From assembly GCA_016719225.1 (NCBI GenBank), contig JADKAN010000002.1, positions 620,001 to 684,000 on the forward strand: DNA of 64,000 nucleotides, given 5' to 3'. The notes under the pieces were generated by a model. That model was not told the DNA's origin, ran no database searches, and saw only the letters and a program-made list of their open reading frames with translations. This document shows positions 9,527 through 18,039 of this stretch, piece by piece. The translations under genes and the position numbers were made by a program. Each line of letters opens with the position of its first letter. The stretch's first letter is position 1. This DNA is from Flavobacteriales bacterium (GTDB lineage Bacteria; Bacteroidota; Bacteroidia; Flavobacteriales_F; PHOS-HE28).

Positions 9527-9573
9527 AGCAGGCGGAAGGCAGACTGACAACTGACAAGAAAGAACTGACAACC
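9527..9573 (+). repeat. Dispersed intergenic repeat, copy 1 (GGCGGAAGGCAG / TGACAAC type)
   Basis: AAGCAGGCGGAAGGCAG is followed by repeats of CTGACAACTGACAA. The same 17 nt and the same (T/C)GACAAC run recur at 12757-12815. It lies in the 240-nt gap between the FMN reductase start and efp, which also holds a CTCTGTGGTG fragment (near 9606) of another dispersed repeat and nothing coding. Confidence 0.6.
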
Positions 9574-9670
9574 CGGATCCCTGTATTTCCTGGTGCCCTC
9601 CGTCTCTCTGTGGTGAAAATCTCCAGCAATTCCTCCCATCTCCTACCTTCGCGCCCCAATTTCCCACCCC

Positions 9671-10234
9671 ATGGCCAACACCGGCGACATCAGCCTCGGT
9701 TCCTACATCCGCTTCAACGGCGACATCTGCCAGATCGTGGAATGGCAGCACCGTACGCCCGGCAACCTGCGCGCTTTCTACCAAGGCAAGATGCGCAACC
9801 TGCGCAACGGCAAGCTCAACGAGCACCGCTTCCGCAGTGGCGAACCGATGGAAGTGCTGCGCGTGGAGATCCGCGACATGCAGTATCTCTATCGCGAAGG
9901 CGAGTTCTTGGTGTGCATGGACCCCAGCAATTATGAGCAGTCCCACATCCCGGTAGAGCTTTTCGGCGATGCGATGGGCCTGATGAAGGAAGAGATGCTG
10001 GTGCAAGTGGGCTTTGAGAGCGATATGCCCATGATGGCGCGCCCCCCGAAGATCGTGGAACTCCTGGTGACCTACACCGAGACCGCTGTGAAAGGTGACA
10101 CCAGCAATAAGGTGATGAAGTCCGCCACGCTGGAGACCGGCAAGGAGGTGAACGTGCCCAGCTTCGTGGAGATCGGCACCGTGGTGCGCATCGACACCGA
10201 GACCGGCGCATATCTGGACCGCGTGAAGAAGTAG
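9671..10234 (+). CDS. efp: Translation elongation factor P
   Basis: EF-P relieves ribosome stalling at polyproline stretches. The 187-aa product shows the three-barrel layout: N-terminal KOW-like domain (GSYIRFNGDICQIVEWQHR), the middle OB domain (MQYLYREGEFLVCMDPSNYE) and the C-terminal OB domain ending in the family signature (SATLETGKEVNVPSF and GTVVRIDTETGAYLDRV). The domain I tip reads PGNLRAF, so an Asn occupies the place of the usually modified Lys of PGKGxAF. A TACCTTCG -7-like element lies at 9644-9651. The gene sits next to an LpxD-like gene, an arrangement usual in this phylum. Confidence 0.95.
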   Translation: MANTGDISLGSYIRFNGDICQIVEWQHRTPGNLRAFYQGKMRNLRNGKLNEHRFRSGEPMEVLRVEIRDMQYLYREGEFLVCMDPSNYEQSHIPVELFGDAMGLMKEEMLVQVGFESDMPMMARPPKIVELLVTYTETAVKGDTSNKVMKSATLETGKEVNVPSFVEIGTVVRIDTETGAYLDRVKK

Positions 10235-10344
10235 TGCCGAACTGTTGCCCGGATGAGGCGTTCGTTCAGTGGGTGGTGTGCCGTAAAGCGCCGTTCAGCT
10301 GATCCGCTGATCTAGTCGTTGCGCCGCTACCTTAGCGCGCAACC

Positions 10345-11271
10345 ATGGACCTGGACCGACCCCATACCGCAGTTGAGATCGCCCAATTGATCGGCGCGCG
10401 CGCCGAAGGCAACACGGCCCGGCAAGTCACCGGCATCAACGAGATCAACCGCGTACGCTCCGGCGACCTCGTTTTTGTGGACCACCCGAAGTATTACGCG
10501 AAAGCGCTGAACAGCGCGGCCACCACGATCCTCATCGACAAGGCGGACGTGGAAGTGCCGGAAGGCAAGGCCATCCTCGTCAGCGACGATCCCTGCCGGG
10601 ACTACAACACGCTCGTGCGCCACTTCATGGCCCCGTTCGCGTGGACAGCGGAAGGGCCCGCCATAGGTGCGGATACTTTTGTTCATCCTAGCGTGACCGT
10701 GGGCACCAATGTGCGGATCGGCAGCGGCTGCACCATCATGCCGGGCGTAGTGCTGTATCCCAACACCATCATCGGCGACCGGGTCATCATTCACGCCAAC
10801 TCCGTGATCGGCAGTGACGCCTTCTACTACAAGAAGCGCGCGGGTGGCTACGAGAAAATGGTGACGGCCGGTTGCGTGGTGATCGAGGACGACGTGGAGA
10901 TCGGCACCATGAGCAGCATTGACCGGGGCATCAGCGCGGACACTCGGATCGGCCAAGGCACCAAGATCGACAACCACGTGCAGGTAGGCCACGACACGTT
11001 GATCGGCAAGCATTGCTTGATCGCATCGCAGGTCGGTATCAGCGGTGCATGCGTCATCGGCGATAACGTAACGCTGTGGGGACAGGTCGGCGTGCCCAGC
11101 AAGCTCACCATTGGCGATGGCGCAGTGGTGTTGGGCCAAAGCGGCCTCATCGGTGATCTGGAAGGAGGAAAAACCTACTTTGGGTCACCCGCAGGGGAAT
11201 GGAAACAGAAAATGCGGGAAGTGGCCAGCATGGGGCGCTTGCCTGAAATGTTGAAGAAGATGGATAAGTAA
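10345..11271 (+). CDS. LpxD-like UDP-3-O-acylglucosamine N-acyltransferase paralogue
   Basis: The 308-aa product is a second LpxD-family acyltransferase. It has the N-terminal domain (AVEIAQLIGARAEGN, then VRSGDLVFVDHPKYY) and left-handed beta-helix repeats (IGADTFVHPSVTVGTNVRIG). The conserved motif NHVQVGHDTLIG near residue 215 carries a His matching the catalytic one. Compared with the lpxD at 2504 it is about 45 residues shorter and lacks most of the C-terminal helix. Bacteroidota commonly carry this paralogue next to efp; whether it acylates lipid A precursors or another UDP-sugar is unresolved. A TACCTTAG element at 10328-10335 precedes the start. Confidence 0.88.
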   Translation: MDLDRPHTAVEIAQLIGARAEGNTARQVTGINEINRVRSGDLVFVDHPKYYAKALNSAATTILIDKADVEVPEGKAILVSDDPCRDYNTLVRHFMAPFAWTAEGPAIGADTFVHPSVTVGTNVRIGSGCTIMPGVVLYPNTIIGDRVIIHANSVIGSDAFYYKKRAGGYEKMVTAGCVVIEDDVEIGTMSSIDRGISADTRIGQGTKIDNHVQVGHDTLIGKHCLIASQVGISGACVIGDNVTLWGQVGVPSKLTIGDGAVVLGQSGLIGDLEGGKTYFGSPAGEWKQKMREVASMGRLPEMLKKMDK

Positions 11272-11276
11272 TAATT

Positions 11277-11359
11277 CAAGCTTCAAGCCTCAAGCTTCAA
11301 GCCTCAAGCCTCAAGCCTCACGCCTCAAGCCTCACGCCTCACGCCTCACGACTTACTGA
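11277..11359 (+). repeat. Tandem AAGCCTCA / AAGCTTCA repeat array
   Basis: After the LpxD-like gene, about ten units of an 8-mer (variants CAAGCTTC, CAAGCCTC, CACGCCTC) run in tandem through 11359. Related AAGC-rich sequence occurs, read in frame, inside icmF (47183-47270 and 47949-48008). Confidence 0.75.
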
Positions 11360-11428
11360 CTTTAGACCCAAGCGCCTCAGAACCCAAGACCACCAACCTC
11401 CCGTGCTTCAGCGCCTAACCCCTTGCCC

Positions 11429-12649
11429 ATGACCCGCTTGGACCGCCTTACGGAACGGTTGAACTTGAAAGAGTTCCAGTTGCGCGCTTTGCTGGACCTT
11501 ACCAAGGCCATCAACAACAACTCGACGGACACCGTTCTGCTGAAGTTGTACGCCTCGATCATGCGCGATGAACTGGGCATCACCCGGATCCTGCTGTACG
11601 AGAACGATGGCAGCTGGCGGCTCACCCATGCATACGGTGCGGAAGGCGTAGCGATCCCGGATGCCGCGGAATTGATCGAGCACTGCAAGGACATCACTTT
11701 CATCGGTGGAGAATCCGGCGCAGGCGTGGATGCGTTCGACATTGCTGTTCCCGTTTACCACCGCGGCAAACCCTTGGCCCTGTTGCTCATCGGTGATCTG
11801 GACGATCCGGAGCAGCGCATGAGCCCCACGGTGAAGCACCTCAACTTCATTCAGACGCTCACCAACCTCATCGTCGTAGCACAGGAGAACCGGCGCTTCG
11901 CGGTGCGTGCACTGGCCCAGGAACGTGATCGGCGCGAGTTGGAATTGGCGGCGGAGATGCAGCAGATGCTGGTGCCGCGGGACCTGCCCACGGAAGGCCG
12001 CGTACAGGCGGCCGCTTGGTACCAGCCCCATCAAGAAGTAGGTGGTGACTATTACGACGTGATCAAGACCGGGCCTGAACAGTACGTGGTGTGCGTGGCC
12101 GATGTAAGCGGCAAGGGCATCCCCGCCGCATTGCTGATGTCGAACTTCCAAGCGACGTTGCGGGCCATGGTACAACGCGATCAGATCGGCTTGGACGTAC
12201 TGGTGTCCGACTTGAACGCCAACGTGATGGAACGGGCGCGAGGGGAGCGCTTTATCACACTGTTCATTGCTCTTGCGGACCTCAACAAAGGCGAACTCAC
12301 TTACGTGAACGCAGGCCATAACCCGCCCATGCTACTGCGCGATGGTCGCGTGGAAGAGCTTTCCGCCGGCAGCATCGCGCTGGGCATGTTGCCTGAACTG
12401 CCCTTCATTCAAAAAGGCAAAGCCGACCTTCGGGGTGCAACGCTGCTGTGTTATACGGATGGCTTTGTGGAGCAGGAGGATTCCCAAGGCAATGACCTCG
12501 GAACCGGTGTTCTGAAAAAGCACTTGGAACTGCTGGCATCGAGCGGCCCCCGCGCGGTGAACGATGCCTTGATCGCCACCTTCGAAGCCCATCGTGGCGG
12601 CTTGCCCTATCTGGACGACATCGCCCTGCTGACCTGCCGCTTTCGGTAA
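11429..12649 (+). CDS. GAF-like sensor with PP2C/SpoIIE-type serine phosphatase domain
   Basis: The 406-aa cytoplasmic protein has a GAF-like domain at about residues 15-165 (FQLRALLDLTKAINNN, LGITRILLYENDG, LIVVAQENRRF), a linker helix (ELAAEMQQMLVP) and a PP2C/SpoIIE phosphatase domain from about 195 to the end. Metal-binding motifs VGGDYYDV and VADVSGKGIPAALLMS are intact, as is the late YTDGFVE Asp. Such proteins usually dephosphorylate anti-anti-sigma factors or similar switches. The ATG at 11429 is chosen over a TTG two codons upstream. Confidence 0.9.
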   Translation: MTRLDRLTERLNLKEFQLRALLDLTKAINNNSTDTVLLKLYASIMRDELGITRILLYENDGSWRLTHAYGAEGVAIPDAAELIEHCKDITFIGGESGAGVDAFDIAVPVYHRGKPLALLLIGDLDDPEQRMSPTVKHLNFIQTLTNLIVVAQENRRFAVRALAQERDRRELELAAEMQQMLVPRDLPTEGRVQAAAWYQPHQEVGGDYYDVIKTGPEQYVVCVADVSGKGIPAALLMSNFQATLRAMVQRDQIGLDVLVSDLNANVMERARGERFITLFIALADLNKGELTYVNAGHNPPMLLRDGRVEELSAGSIALGMLPELPFIQKGKADLRGATLLCYTDGFVEQEDSQGNDLGTGVLKKHLELLASSGPRAVNDALIATFEAHRGGLPYLDDIALLTCRFR

Positions 12650-12659
12650 GAAGTATTCA

Positions 12660-12815
12660 GATGTCGGTTGTCAGTTGTCGGGACGGGCGCATTGCCTCTT
12701 GTCAATGGCCGATCCGTCAAGGCCGAATGTGCGTGCGCAAGTGAAGACCACAGAAAAGCAGGCGGAAGGCAGTCGATCGGCAGCCTGACAACCGACAACT
12801 AAGAACCGACAACTA
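12660..12815. repeat. Dispersed intergenic repeat, copy 2, with inverted ends (MITE-like)
   Basis: The interval begins with ATGTCGGTTGTCAGTTGTCG and ends with CTGACAACCGACAACTAAG repeats, which are reverse complements of the beginning. The internal AAGCAGGCGGAAGGCAG (12757-12773) matches the copy at 9527. It fills the gap between two convergent genes, where it could also act as a bidirectional hairpin. Small non-autonomous mobile element or REP-type repeat are both possible. Confidence 0.55.
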
Positions 12816-14276
12816 AGCAGCCGTTCCCTCCGAGCTGCTCTTCGGCACCAACCCCTTCACCTGCGGAAATTCCAGGTCCAGCATCACGATCATTGCAGTG
12901 AAGCCCCAGAACGGCACACTGGCCTTGTCCAGGTCGAGGTAGTTGTTCAACGCGCCGTGGACGTAATAGGTCACCAAGCCGAGGAAAGCCGCTCCGACGA
13001 TCCTTCGCTCCACACCCGGAGGAAGCCGTGACCACAAGCGCACGGAAGTCCACGTCACCACGCTCACCAAGGTGATCACCAAGAGCAGTCCCAGAATGCC
13101 TTGCTCGGCCAACGGCCCCAAATACTCGCTGTGTGAATTGCCGTTCAGTCCGAAGTTGGTACTGATGATGGTGCGGTCGCGGGCTGCTTGAAAAGGGGCG
13201 TACTGGAACATGTAGGTGCCGGGTCCCCAGCCGGTCACCGGTCGCTGCTCGAACATGCGCAACGCGGAATTCCAGCGGTTGATGCGTTCCAGGTTGCTGG
13301 CATCCGAGCTGATGTTGCCGATGGAGCTGACGTGCTTGGCCAGATCATCATTGCTTTCGGTGCGGTTACTCTCCAAAGCGATGGTGAGCTGTTCCATGTT
13401 GACGTAGGCCACTAAGCCGCCCAAGGCCGCCACAGAGAAGATCGCCCACGCAGGGATGCGCAAACGCATGATGGTGAACACGCCCGCGGCCACGGCAACG
13501 CCCACCCAAGCGGCGCGGGTGTAGGAGAATAGGATCCCGGCCACCAGGATGGACAGCGCGAAGAACGCAGCGGTACGCCGGGTGAACGAATAGGTCGGCA
13601 TGGAGACCGCGGTGAGCGCGAACGGCAGGAAGAAAGCGAGGATAGCGCCGTAGCTGGTGTGGTCCTTGAAGAAAGGCGACATCACCCAGTGAGCGGGGTC
13701 TTCCGCGAAGCGGTAACTCGCATGGCGGATCAATGTGTAGCACACTACGATGCACAGGCCACCGAGGTACAGCCAGAAGAAGCGGTGCATGTTCCGCTTG
13801 TCGGTGAAGAGCCGTGTGGCCAAGAAGTACATGGTGGAAACGAACCACAACCGGGCCAGCAGGTATTTACCGGAGACCAGCACCATGCTGCTAGGGACCA
13901 CGCAAATGGCCATCCAAGCCAACTGCGCCAAGATCACCAGCGTTACCGGGTGACGCCAGACGCGCGGGTCGATGGCATCACGTTCCAAGGTCAATTTCAG
14001 GATGAACAGGGCCATCAGGGCCACCATCAAAGGCTCGGTGGGCAATGACACGCCGATGCCGCCAAGATCCAATTGCTCCAGGTTGATGGAGAGCGGCGTG
14101 GCGAACACGATGAACAGGAGCACTTTGTCCGGCGAAACCAACAAGGCCCATGCGGCAAGCAATGCCAAGGGCAGCAGGTTCAACCAATAGAACTCGTTCG
14201 CGGTGAGCAATGCGTTCACCAGTACGAAGGCCACGCAAACGGCGGGTACCCACCAGGAACGGATCGCGCGGCCCAT
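12813..14276 (-). CDS. O-antigen ligase / polymerase family membrane protein (Wzy/WaaL-like)
   Basis: The 487-aa protein is very hydrophobic with roughly 11 predicted membrane segments and one large periplasmic loop around residues 300-390. That loop holds the family region RPVTGWGPGTYMFQYAPF and NGNSHSEYLGPLAEQGI, where a conserved His and Glu flank the Wzy_C (O-antigen ligase) motif. It would polymerise or ligate undecaprenyl-linked polysaccharide at the outer face of the inner membrane. It is the last of four minus-strand polysaccharide genes and starts 3 nt after its upstream neighbour. Confidence 0.85.
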   Translation of the reverse strand: MGRAIRSWWVPAVCVAFVLVNALLTANEFYWLNLLPLALLAAWALLVSPDKVLLFIVFATPLSINLEQLDLGGIGVSLPTEPLMVALMALFILKLTLERDAIDPRVWRHPVTLVILAQLAWMAICVVPSSMVLVSGKYLLARLWFVSTMYFLATRLFTDKRNMHRFFWLYLGGLCIVVCYTLIRHASYRFAEDPAHWVMSPFFKDHTSYGAILAFFLPFALTAVSMPTYSFTRRTAAFFALSILVAGILFSYTRAAWVGVAVAAGVFTIMRLRIPAWAIFSVAALGGLVAYVNMEQLTIALESNRTESNDDLAKHVSSIGNISSDASNLERINRWNSALRMFEQRPVTGWGPGTYMFQYAPFQAARDRTIISTNFGLNGNSHSEYLGPLAEQGILGLLLVITLVSVVTWTSVRLWSRLPPGVERRIVGAAFLGLVTYYVHGALNNYLDLDKASVPFWGFTAMIVMLDLEFPQVKGLVPKSSSEGTAA

Positions 14277-14279
14277 CGC

Positions 14280-15242
14280 TTATGCTTTTTCCGTTGGCCT
14301 TGAAAAACCACGGTCGCGCAGCATCAGGAGCACGTAGCACAACAGCAGCGCGGCCAAGGTGCCCGCGAGCACAAGTACCCAACGCACGGGATAGATCTTT
14401 TTGTCCGGTACCTCCGGCTTCACCACCACATCGGTGTAGGAGAGCACTTTGCCCATATCCATCGTCTGCTGTTGTACTACCGCCTGTTGCTTACCGTACT
14501 GCTTTTGGAGCACTTTCGTCAGCTCAGCGAGCCGGCCGAACTCACCGCCCTTTTCCTCCAACGCCTTCAGCATGCCACGGATCTCTTCGCGCTGGGCGGC
14601 GCTGCCCCGGTCGGTGATGGCCCGCACATACCCTTTGGTGAGTTCCTTGGCCTGTGCATCGTAATCCAACAACCCGTTCGAGGCGCGCAGCACATTCATC
14701 CGGGCCTCGACGCTGTCGAGCTGGCGGCCGGTCCCGGCCATTGTGTTACTGGAAATGGTGAGCAGTTCCGCGGTGTTCGCGCGTTGAAGACGGCGTGCCA
14801 GCAGGTCGGCCTGGTGCAGCACTTCCACCACCATGTCGCGGGCTGCTACCGGGTCCTCGTCCGTCACTTCAAGATCGACGCTTTCATAGCGTGTCTTTTC
14901 AATGCTGACACGTTCGTTCCACATGTCGCGCAGGGCGGCGCGGCCTTCCGCCGAAGCGGTATCCACTTTATACCGCGCGGCCAACCCGAAGCGGGCGATC
15001 ACACTGTCGCGGATGCTGTTGCTGGCCAACAATTGCAGGAGCTGGTCGGCTCGCGTCTCTATGGAATAGCTGTTCAAGTTCACCGGGTAGACCACGGCCT
15101 GCGAACGGTAGCGCGGAGGGATGAACGAGGGACCGGAAAAGATCGCGGAAAGCACCGCTCCAGCCACGCCCACCCACAAGAACGTGCGCCAATGACGGCC
15201 CAACAGGCTGCCCGTGCGGTCGAAATGGAGCCTACCGGCCAT
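14280..15242 (-). CDS. Wzz/GumC-like polysaccharide chain-length or export protein
   Basis: The 320-aa protein has one membrane segment near the N-terminus (TFLWVGVAGAVLSAIFSGP), a long periplasmic part with coiled-coil character (residues 130-260) and a second membrane segment near the C-terminus (WVLVLAGTLAALLLCYVLLM). This is the topology of Wzz-type polysaccharide co-polymerases without a kinase domain. It overlaps the preceding gene by 11 nt. It and the next gene are related in architecture but distant in sequence, suggesting an old duplication or a hetero-oligomer. Confidence 0.8.
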   Translation of the reverse strand: MAGRLHFDRTGSLLGRHWRTFLWVGVAGAVLSAIFSGPSFIPPRYRSQAVVYPVNLNSYSIETRADQLLQLLASNSIRDSVIARFGLAARYKVDTASAEGRAALRDMWNERVSIEKTRYESVDLEVTDEDPVAARDMVVEVLHQADLLARRLQRANTAELLTISSNTMAGTGRQLDSVEARMNVLRASNGLLDYDAQAKELTKGYVRAITDRGSAAQREEIRGMLKALEEKGGEFGRLAELTKVLQKQYGKQQAVVQQQTMDMGKVLSYTDVVVKPEVPDKKIYPVRWVLVLAGTLAALLLCYVLLMLRDRGFSRPTEKA

Positions 15243-16254
15243 GGTCCAGGCGGATCCGTGAAATGCGTTCGTTCACCGCGAGCAGCACAACGGCCATGAT
15301 AAAAGCGGCCAGCGTGAAACCGGGAATGAGCAACCACCAGACCGGATAGCTCTTGCGGTCCGCAGGATAAGCGTCGTTCACGGTGAACTTGTGCGGCAGG
15401 TCGCTGTGGAGATCGGCGTTGGCCTGTTCCAGTTTGAGGCGCAAAGCGCTGAGCCGCTTCACCTCGTTGAACTGGCGGTCCTGCAGGGTAACGTAAGCAC
15501 CGCCGTATTTGGCGAGTACTTTGAAACGCTCATCGAAAGCATCGATGGCGCGTTGGTCGCCCTTCACGATGGCGGCACCGAGGTATTCGTTATACCGTTC
15601 CGCTTGGGTATGGTAGTCCTGCACGCCGAGCGAGCGCAGCACGGACATGCTGTCCTCGATCTGCCCGATCTCCGCAGTGAGCTTCTCCACACCATCCTTC
15701 ACGATGTTGTAGCCCTTGAACGCCCGTTCATGCGCCATGGCGTTCCATACACTGTCCACCTGTGCAGAGATGAAATTCGCCATGTCCGCGGCGCGCTGGG
15801 GCTCGGCATCCATCACTTCAACGCTCACGCTACCGAACTTCGTGTACTGGAACTTCACGTGTCCTTCATAGGCATCGCGTAGTTCGGAATTGCGGTGCTC
15901 ACCGTCCGGCTTGATCTTGTAGACCTTCATCAGGTCGAACCGCGTGGAGGCCCGGTCGCGGACGATGTCGGAGTTCAGGATCTGCAACAATTGTTCGGCA
16001 TCCTCTTCATCGCCCAGCGCCAGGATGTCGTCGCGTCCGGTGGACTGTTCACTTAGCAATGCCTTGGAGACGCTGTTCGTGATGGCGGGGAACAGGATCA
16101 CCTCGCTGCGGTAGAGCGGTGTTATCACCAAGGTGGCCACAATGCCTGCGATCAACCCGAGCAAGGTGATCCCTACCAGCAACCGCCTGCCGTTCCAAAG
16201 GAATTCAAGCGGGTCGAAAGCGGTTTCCTTCGTGGATCGGATGGGTTCGGCCAT
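15232..16254 (-). CDS. Wzz/GumC-like polysaccharide co-polymerase, second copy
   Basis: The 340-aa protein has the Wzz topology: cytoplasmic start, membrane segment LLVGITLLGLIAGIVATLVI near residue 30, coiled-coil periplasmic domain, and a C-terminal membrane segment (WWLLIPGFTLAAFIMAVVLL). YRSEVILFPAI after the first segment matches the usual Wzz strand. The ATG at 16254 is preferred over one nine codons upstream. A TATTTTTG element on the minus strand (16279-16286) is a good -7 box just upstream. It probably controls polysaccharide chain length with the neighbouring polymerase and flippase. Confidence 0.8.
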   Translation of the reverse strand: MAEPIRSTKETAFDPLEFLWNGRRLLVGITLLGLIAGIVATLVITPLYRSEVILFPAITNSVSKALLSEQSTGRDDILALGDEEDAEQLLQILNSDIVRDRASTRFDLMKVYKIKPDGEHRNSELRDAYEGHVKFQYTKFGSVSVEVMDAEPQRAADMANFISAQVDSVWNAMAHERAFKGYNIVKDGVEKLTAEIGQIEDSMSVLRSLGVQDYHTQAERYNEYLGAAIVKGDQRAIDAFDERFKVLAKYGGAYVTLQDRQFNEVKRLSALRLKLEQANADLHSDLPHKFTVNDAYPADRKSYPVWWLLIPGFTLAAFIMAVVLLAVNERISRIRLDHGR

Positions 16255-16291
16255 GGTCAGGTGGGTTGAAAACGGCGCCAAAAATAGGCCA

Positions 16292-17740
16292 TTACGGATG
16301 CCGCGGCGGTTGGAGCGCGCTTCGGATGTCCTTCACGGGTAGCAGACCGGTGGACAACGCGGTCAAAAGTGCGGTCCCGGCGAGCAACGGCGCGGCCTTG
16401 AGCAAGGATGTCCCTTCGAGGCGCAACCAGCCGGCCAAGGCTGCCAGCACAGCAACATAGGCCAAGGGTGCGAGCACTTGTGCAAAGCCGGGACGCATGG
16501 AATACCGCTTACCCGCAACGGTCATTTGGGCCAACGCCATGGCGATCTGCGTGATCAAGCCCGCGGTCGCCGCCCCCAAGACCTGCCACCGCGGGATCAA
16601 CACCAGGTTAAGGCCGATGTTCAACACCATGCCGCATGCGGCCATCATGTTCAAGGTTTTCAGGTCGCCACTGGCAGTGAGTAGGGTGCCGAAAATGTAC
16701 GTGGTGCAAACAGCCACGAAACTCCAGATCAATACCGCGAACGCCGGAGCGGATTCCGCCGTGTGTTCGTGATAGCGCAGGTCCATCACCTCTTTCGCAT
16801 AGAAACTCCCGATGATGGCCACGGCAAGCGTACCGGCCAGGACCAAGCGGAGCGCCAGGCCGGTGAGCGGCCCGACGTCCTCCTTGTTCTTCAGCATCCT
16901 GCTGTACATGGGCAGCAGCAGGCCCGCGAAGAGGAAGCCCAACATATTGAACGCCTCGAAGAACCGGAAGCCTTGGGCATAGATGCCCGCCTGCAGGTCA
17001 CCGTCCGGCAGCATGCGTTCCAGCATCAGCGTGTCGGTGCGGTAGTAAAAGCTCATCAACAGCACCAGCAGGGCGAAGGGGAAGCTTTGCCGCAGAACGC
17101 TATACGTGAAAGCGGGGTCCCAACGCGGTCGCAGCCCACCGGCGCGGCGCGCCACCATCACTAACGCAACTACGGCCGTGGTGCCGTATGCCGCGGTCTG
17201 GGCCCAAGCGAACCATTCGATGAGGAAAGGTCCCTGCTGCACACGGCCCCAAAGCAGCCACGCGCAGATGCCGATCAGGAGCACCCGGTCCAGCACTGAA
17301 AGTAGACTATCCTGTGCAAAGCGCTGCGACCCGGCAATGTTGCTCCGCAGGTAGAGGATAGTGGAAACGAGCACTTGGTTCAGCACGAGAATACCCAGCA
17401 AGTGAAGTTGCCCACCGCGATAGCCCAGCAGCCAACCAGCGCAAAAGATGGCCACGGCGTAAAGCACCGCAAGCAAGGAACGAGCGGCCACGATGCCGCT
17501 CACGTGCTTGCGCATAAGGTGCGTGTTCTGCGCGATGTGCCGCGTGTTCCAATTGGTGATGCCGAGGTCCAGCAGGATGTTGAGCAGGAAGCTCAAGCTC
17601 AGCAGAGCCGCATAGCCTCCATACGCCGAAGTGCCCACGCGCACCTGCACCTCCGCATCGATGCCGAAGATGTAGAAGGGCTTAACCAACAGGTTCAGCG
17701 CCAGCACAAGGGCCAGGTTGGTGAGGAACTTCCGTTGCAT
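16292..17740 (-). CDS. Polysaccharide flippase (Wzx-like, MOP superfamily)
   Basis: The 482-aa protein has 12-14 hydrophobic segments and MOP-type features: YGGYAALLSLSFLLNILLDL in the first third, an intracellular RKHVSG loop, and a YFRTDTLML-type stretch (YYRTDTLMLERM) near residue 235. It would move lipid-linked oligosaccharide across the inner membrane. The first gene of the minus-strand polysaccharide cluster. A longer reading from 17854 adds a non-conserved leader overlapping a dispersed repeat, so the ATG at 17740 is used. Confidence 0.87.
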   Translation of the reverse strand: MQRKFLTNLALVLALNLLVKPFYIFGIDAEVQVRVGTSAYGGYAALLSLSFLLNILLDLGITNWNTRHIAQNTHLMRKHVSGIVAARSLLAVLYAVAIFCAGWLLGYRGGQLHLLGILVLNQVLVSTILYLRSNIAGSQRFAQDSLLSVLDRVLLIGICAWLLWGRVQQGPFLIEWFAWAQTAAYGTTAVVALVMVARRAGGLRPRWDPAFTYSVLRQSFPFALLVLLMSFYYRTDTLMLERMLPDGDLQAGIYAQGFRFFEAFNMLGFLFAGLLLPMYSRMLKNKEDVGPLTGLALRLVLAGTLAVAIIGSFYAKEVMDLRYHEHTAESAPAFAVLIWSFVAVCTTYIFGTLLTASGDLKTLNMMAACGMVLNIGLNLVLIPRWQVLGAATAGLITQIAMALAQMTVAGKRYSMRPGFAQVLAPLAYVAVLAALAGWLRLEGTSLLKAAPLLAGTALLTALSTGLLPVKDIRSALQPPRHP

Positions 17741-17769
17741 CGAGGGCGGGCGAAAGGTCGGCACCTTTT

Positions 17770-17995
17770 GAAGAATCACCACAGGGGCACGGAGGACACG
17801 GAGATCAAGATCGGAGCGAAAGCCGCAGAGGCGCGGTGACGCAGAGAAATGCATTCAGTGATCGGTGCCCCGATGCATCTTGGGGAAAGGCTGCCGAACG
17901 CCGCTGCCGCATACACCCTTCCTCTGTGCCTCCGTGCCTCTGTGGTGGACCTTTCCCCTTTCAAGACTCCGTGCTCTCCGTGCCCCTGTGCTGAA
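17770..17995. repeat. Dispersed 'CTCTGTG/CTCCGTG' repeats in the wzx-glycosyltransferase gap
   Basis: The 300-nt gap between divergent genes contains CACAGGGGCACGGAGGACAC near 17780, AGCCGCAGAGGCGCGGTGAC near 17822 and, in the other orientation, CTCTGTGCCTCCGTGCCTCT near 17925 and CTCCGTGCCCCTGTGC near 17975. The two halves are inverted, so the region can form a long imperfect hairpin. Shorter pieces occur near 9590-9610 and 24395-24415. No coding signal is seen here beyond the 5' ends of the flanking genes. Confidence 0.6.
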
Positions 17996-18039
17996 CCTTA
18001 CCCCTCTCAATATTCCGATCTCTCCCGACATTTACCCCC

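Noticed and set aside
11277..11359. Possible CRISPR array
   Set aside because: Units are 8 nt and contiguous, with no spacers and no cas genes nearby.
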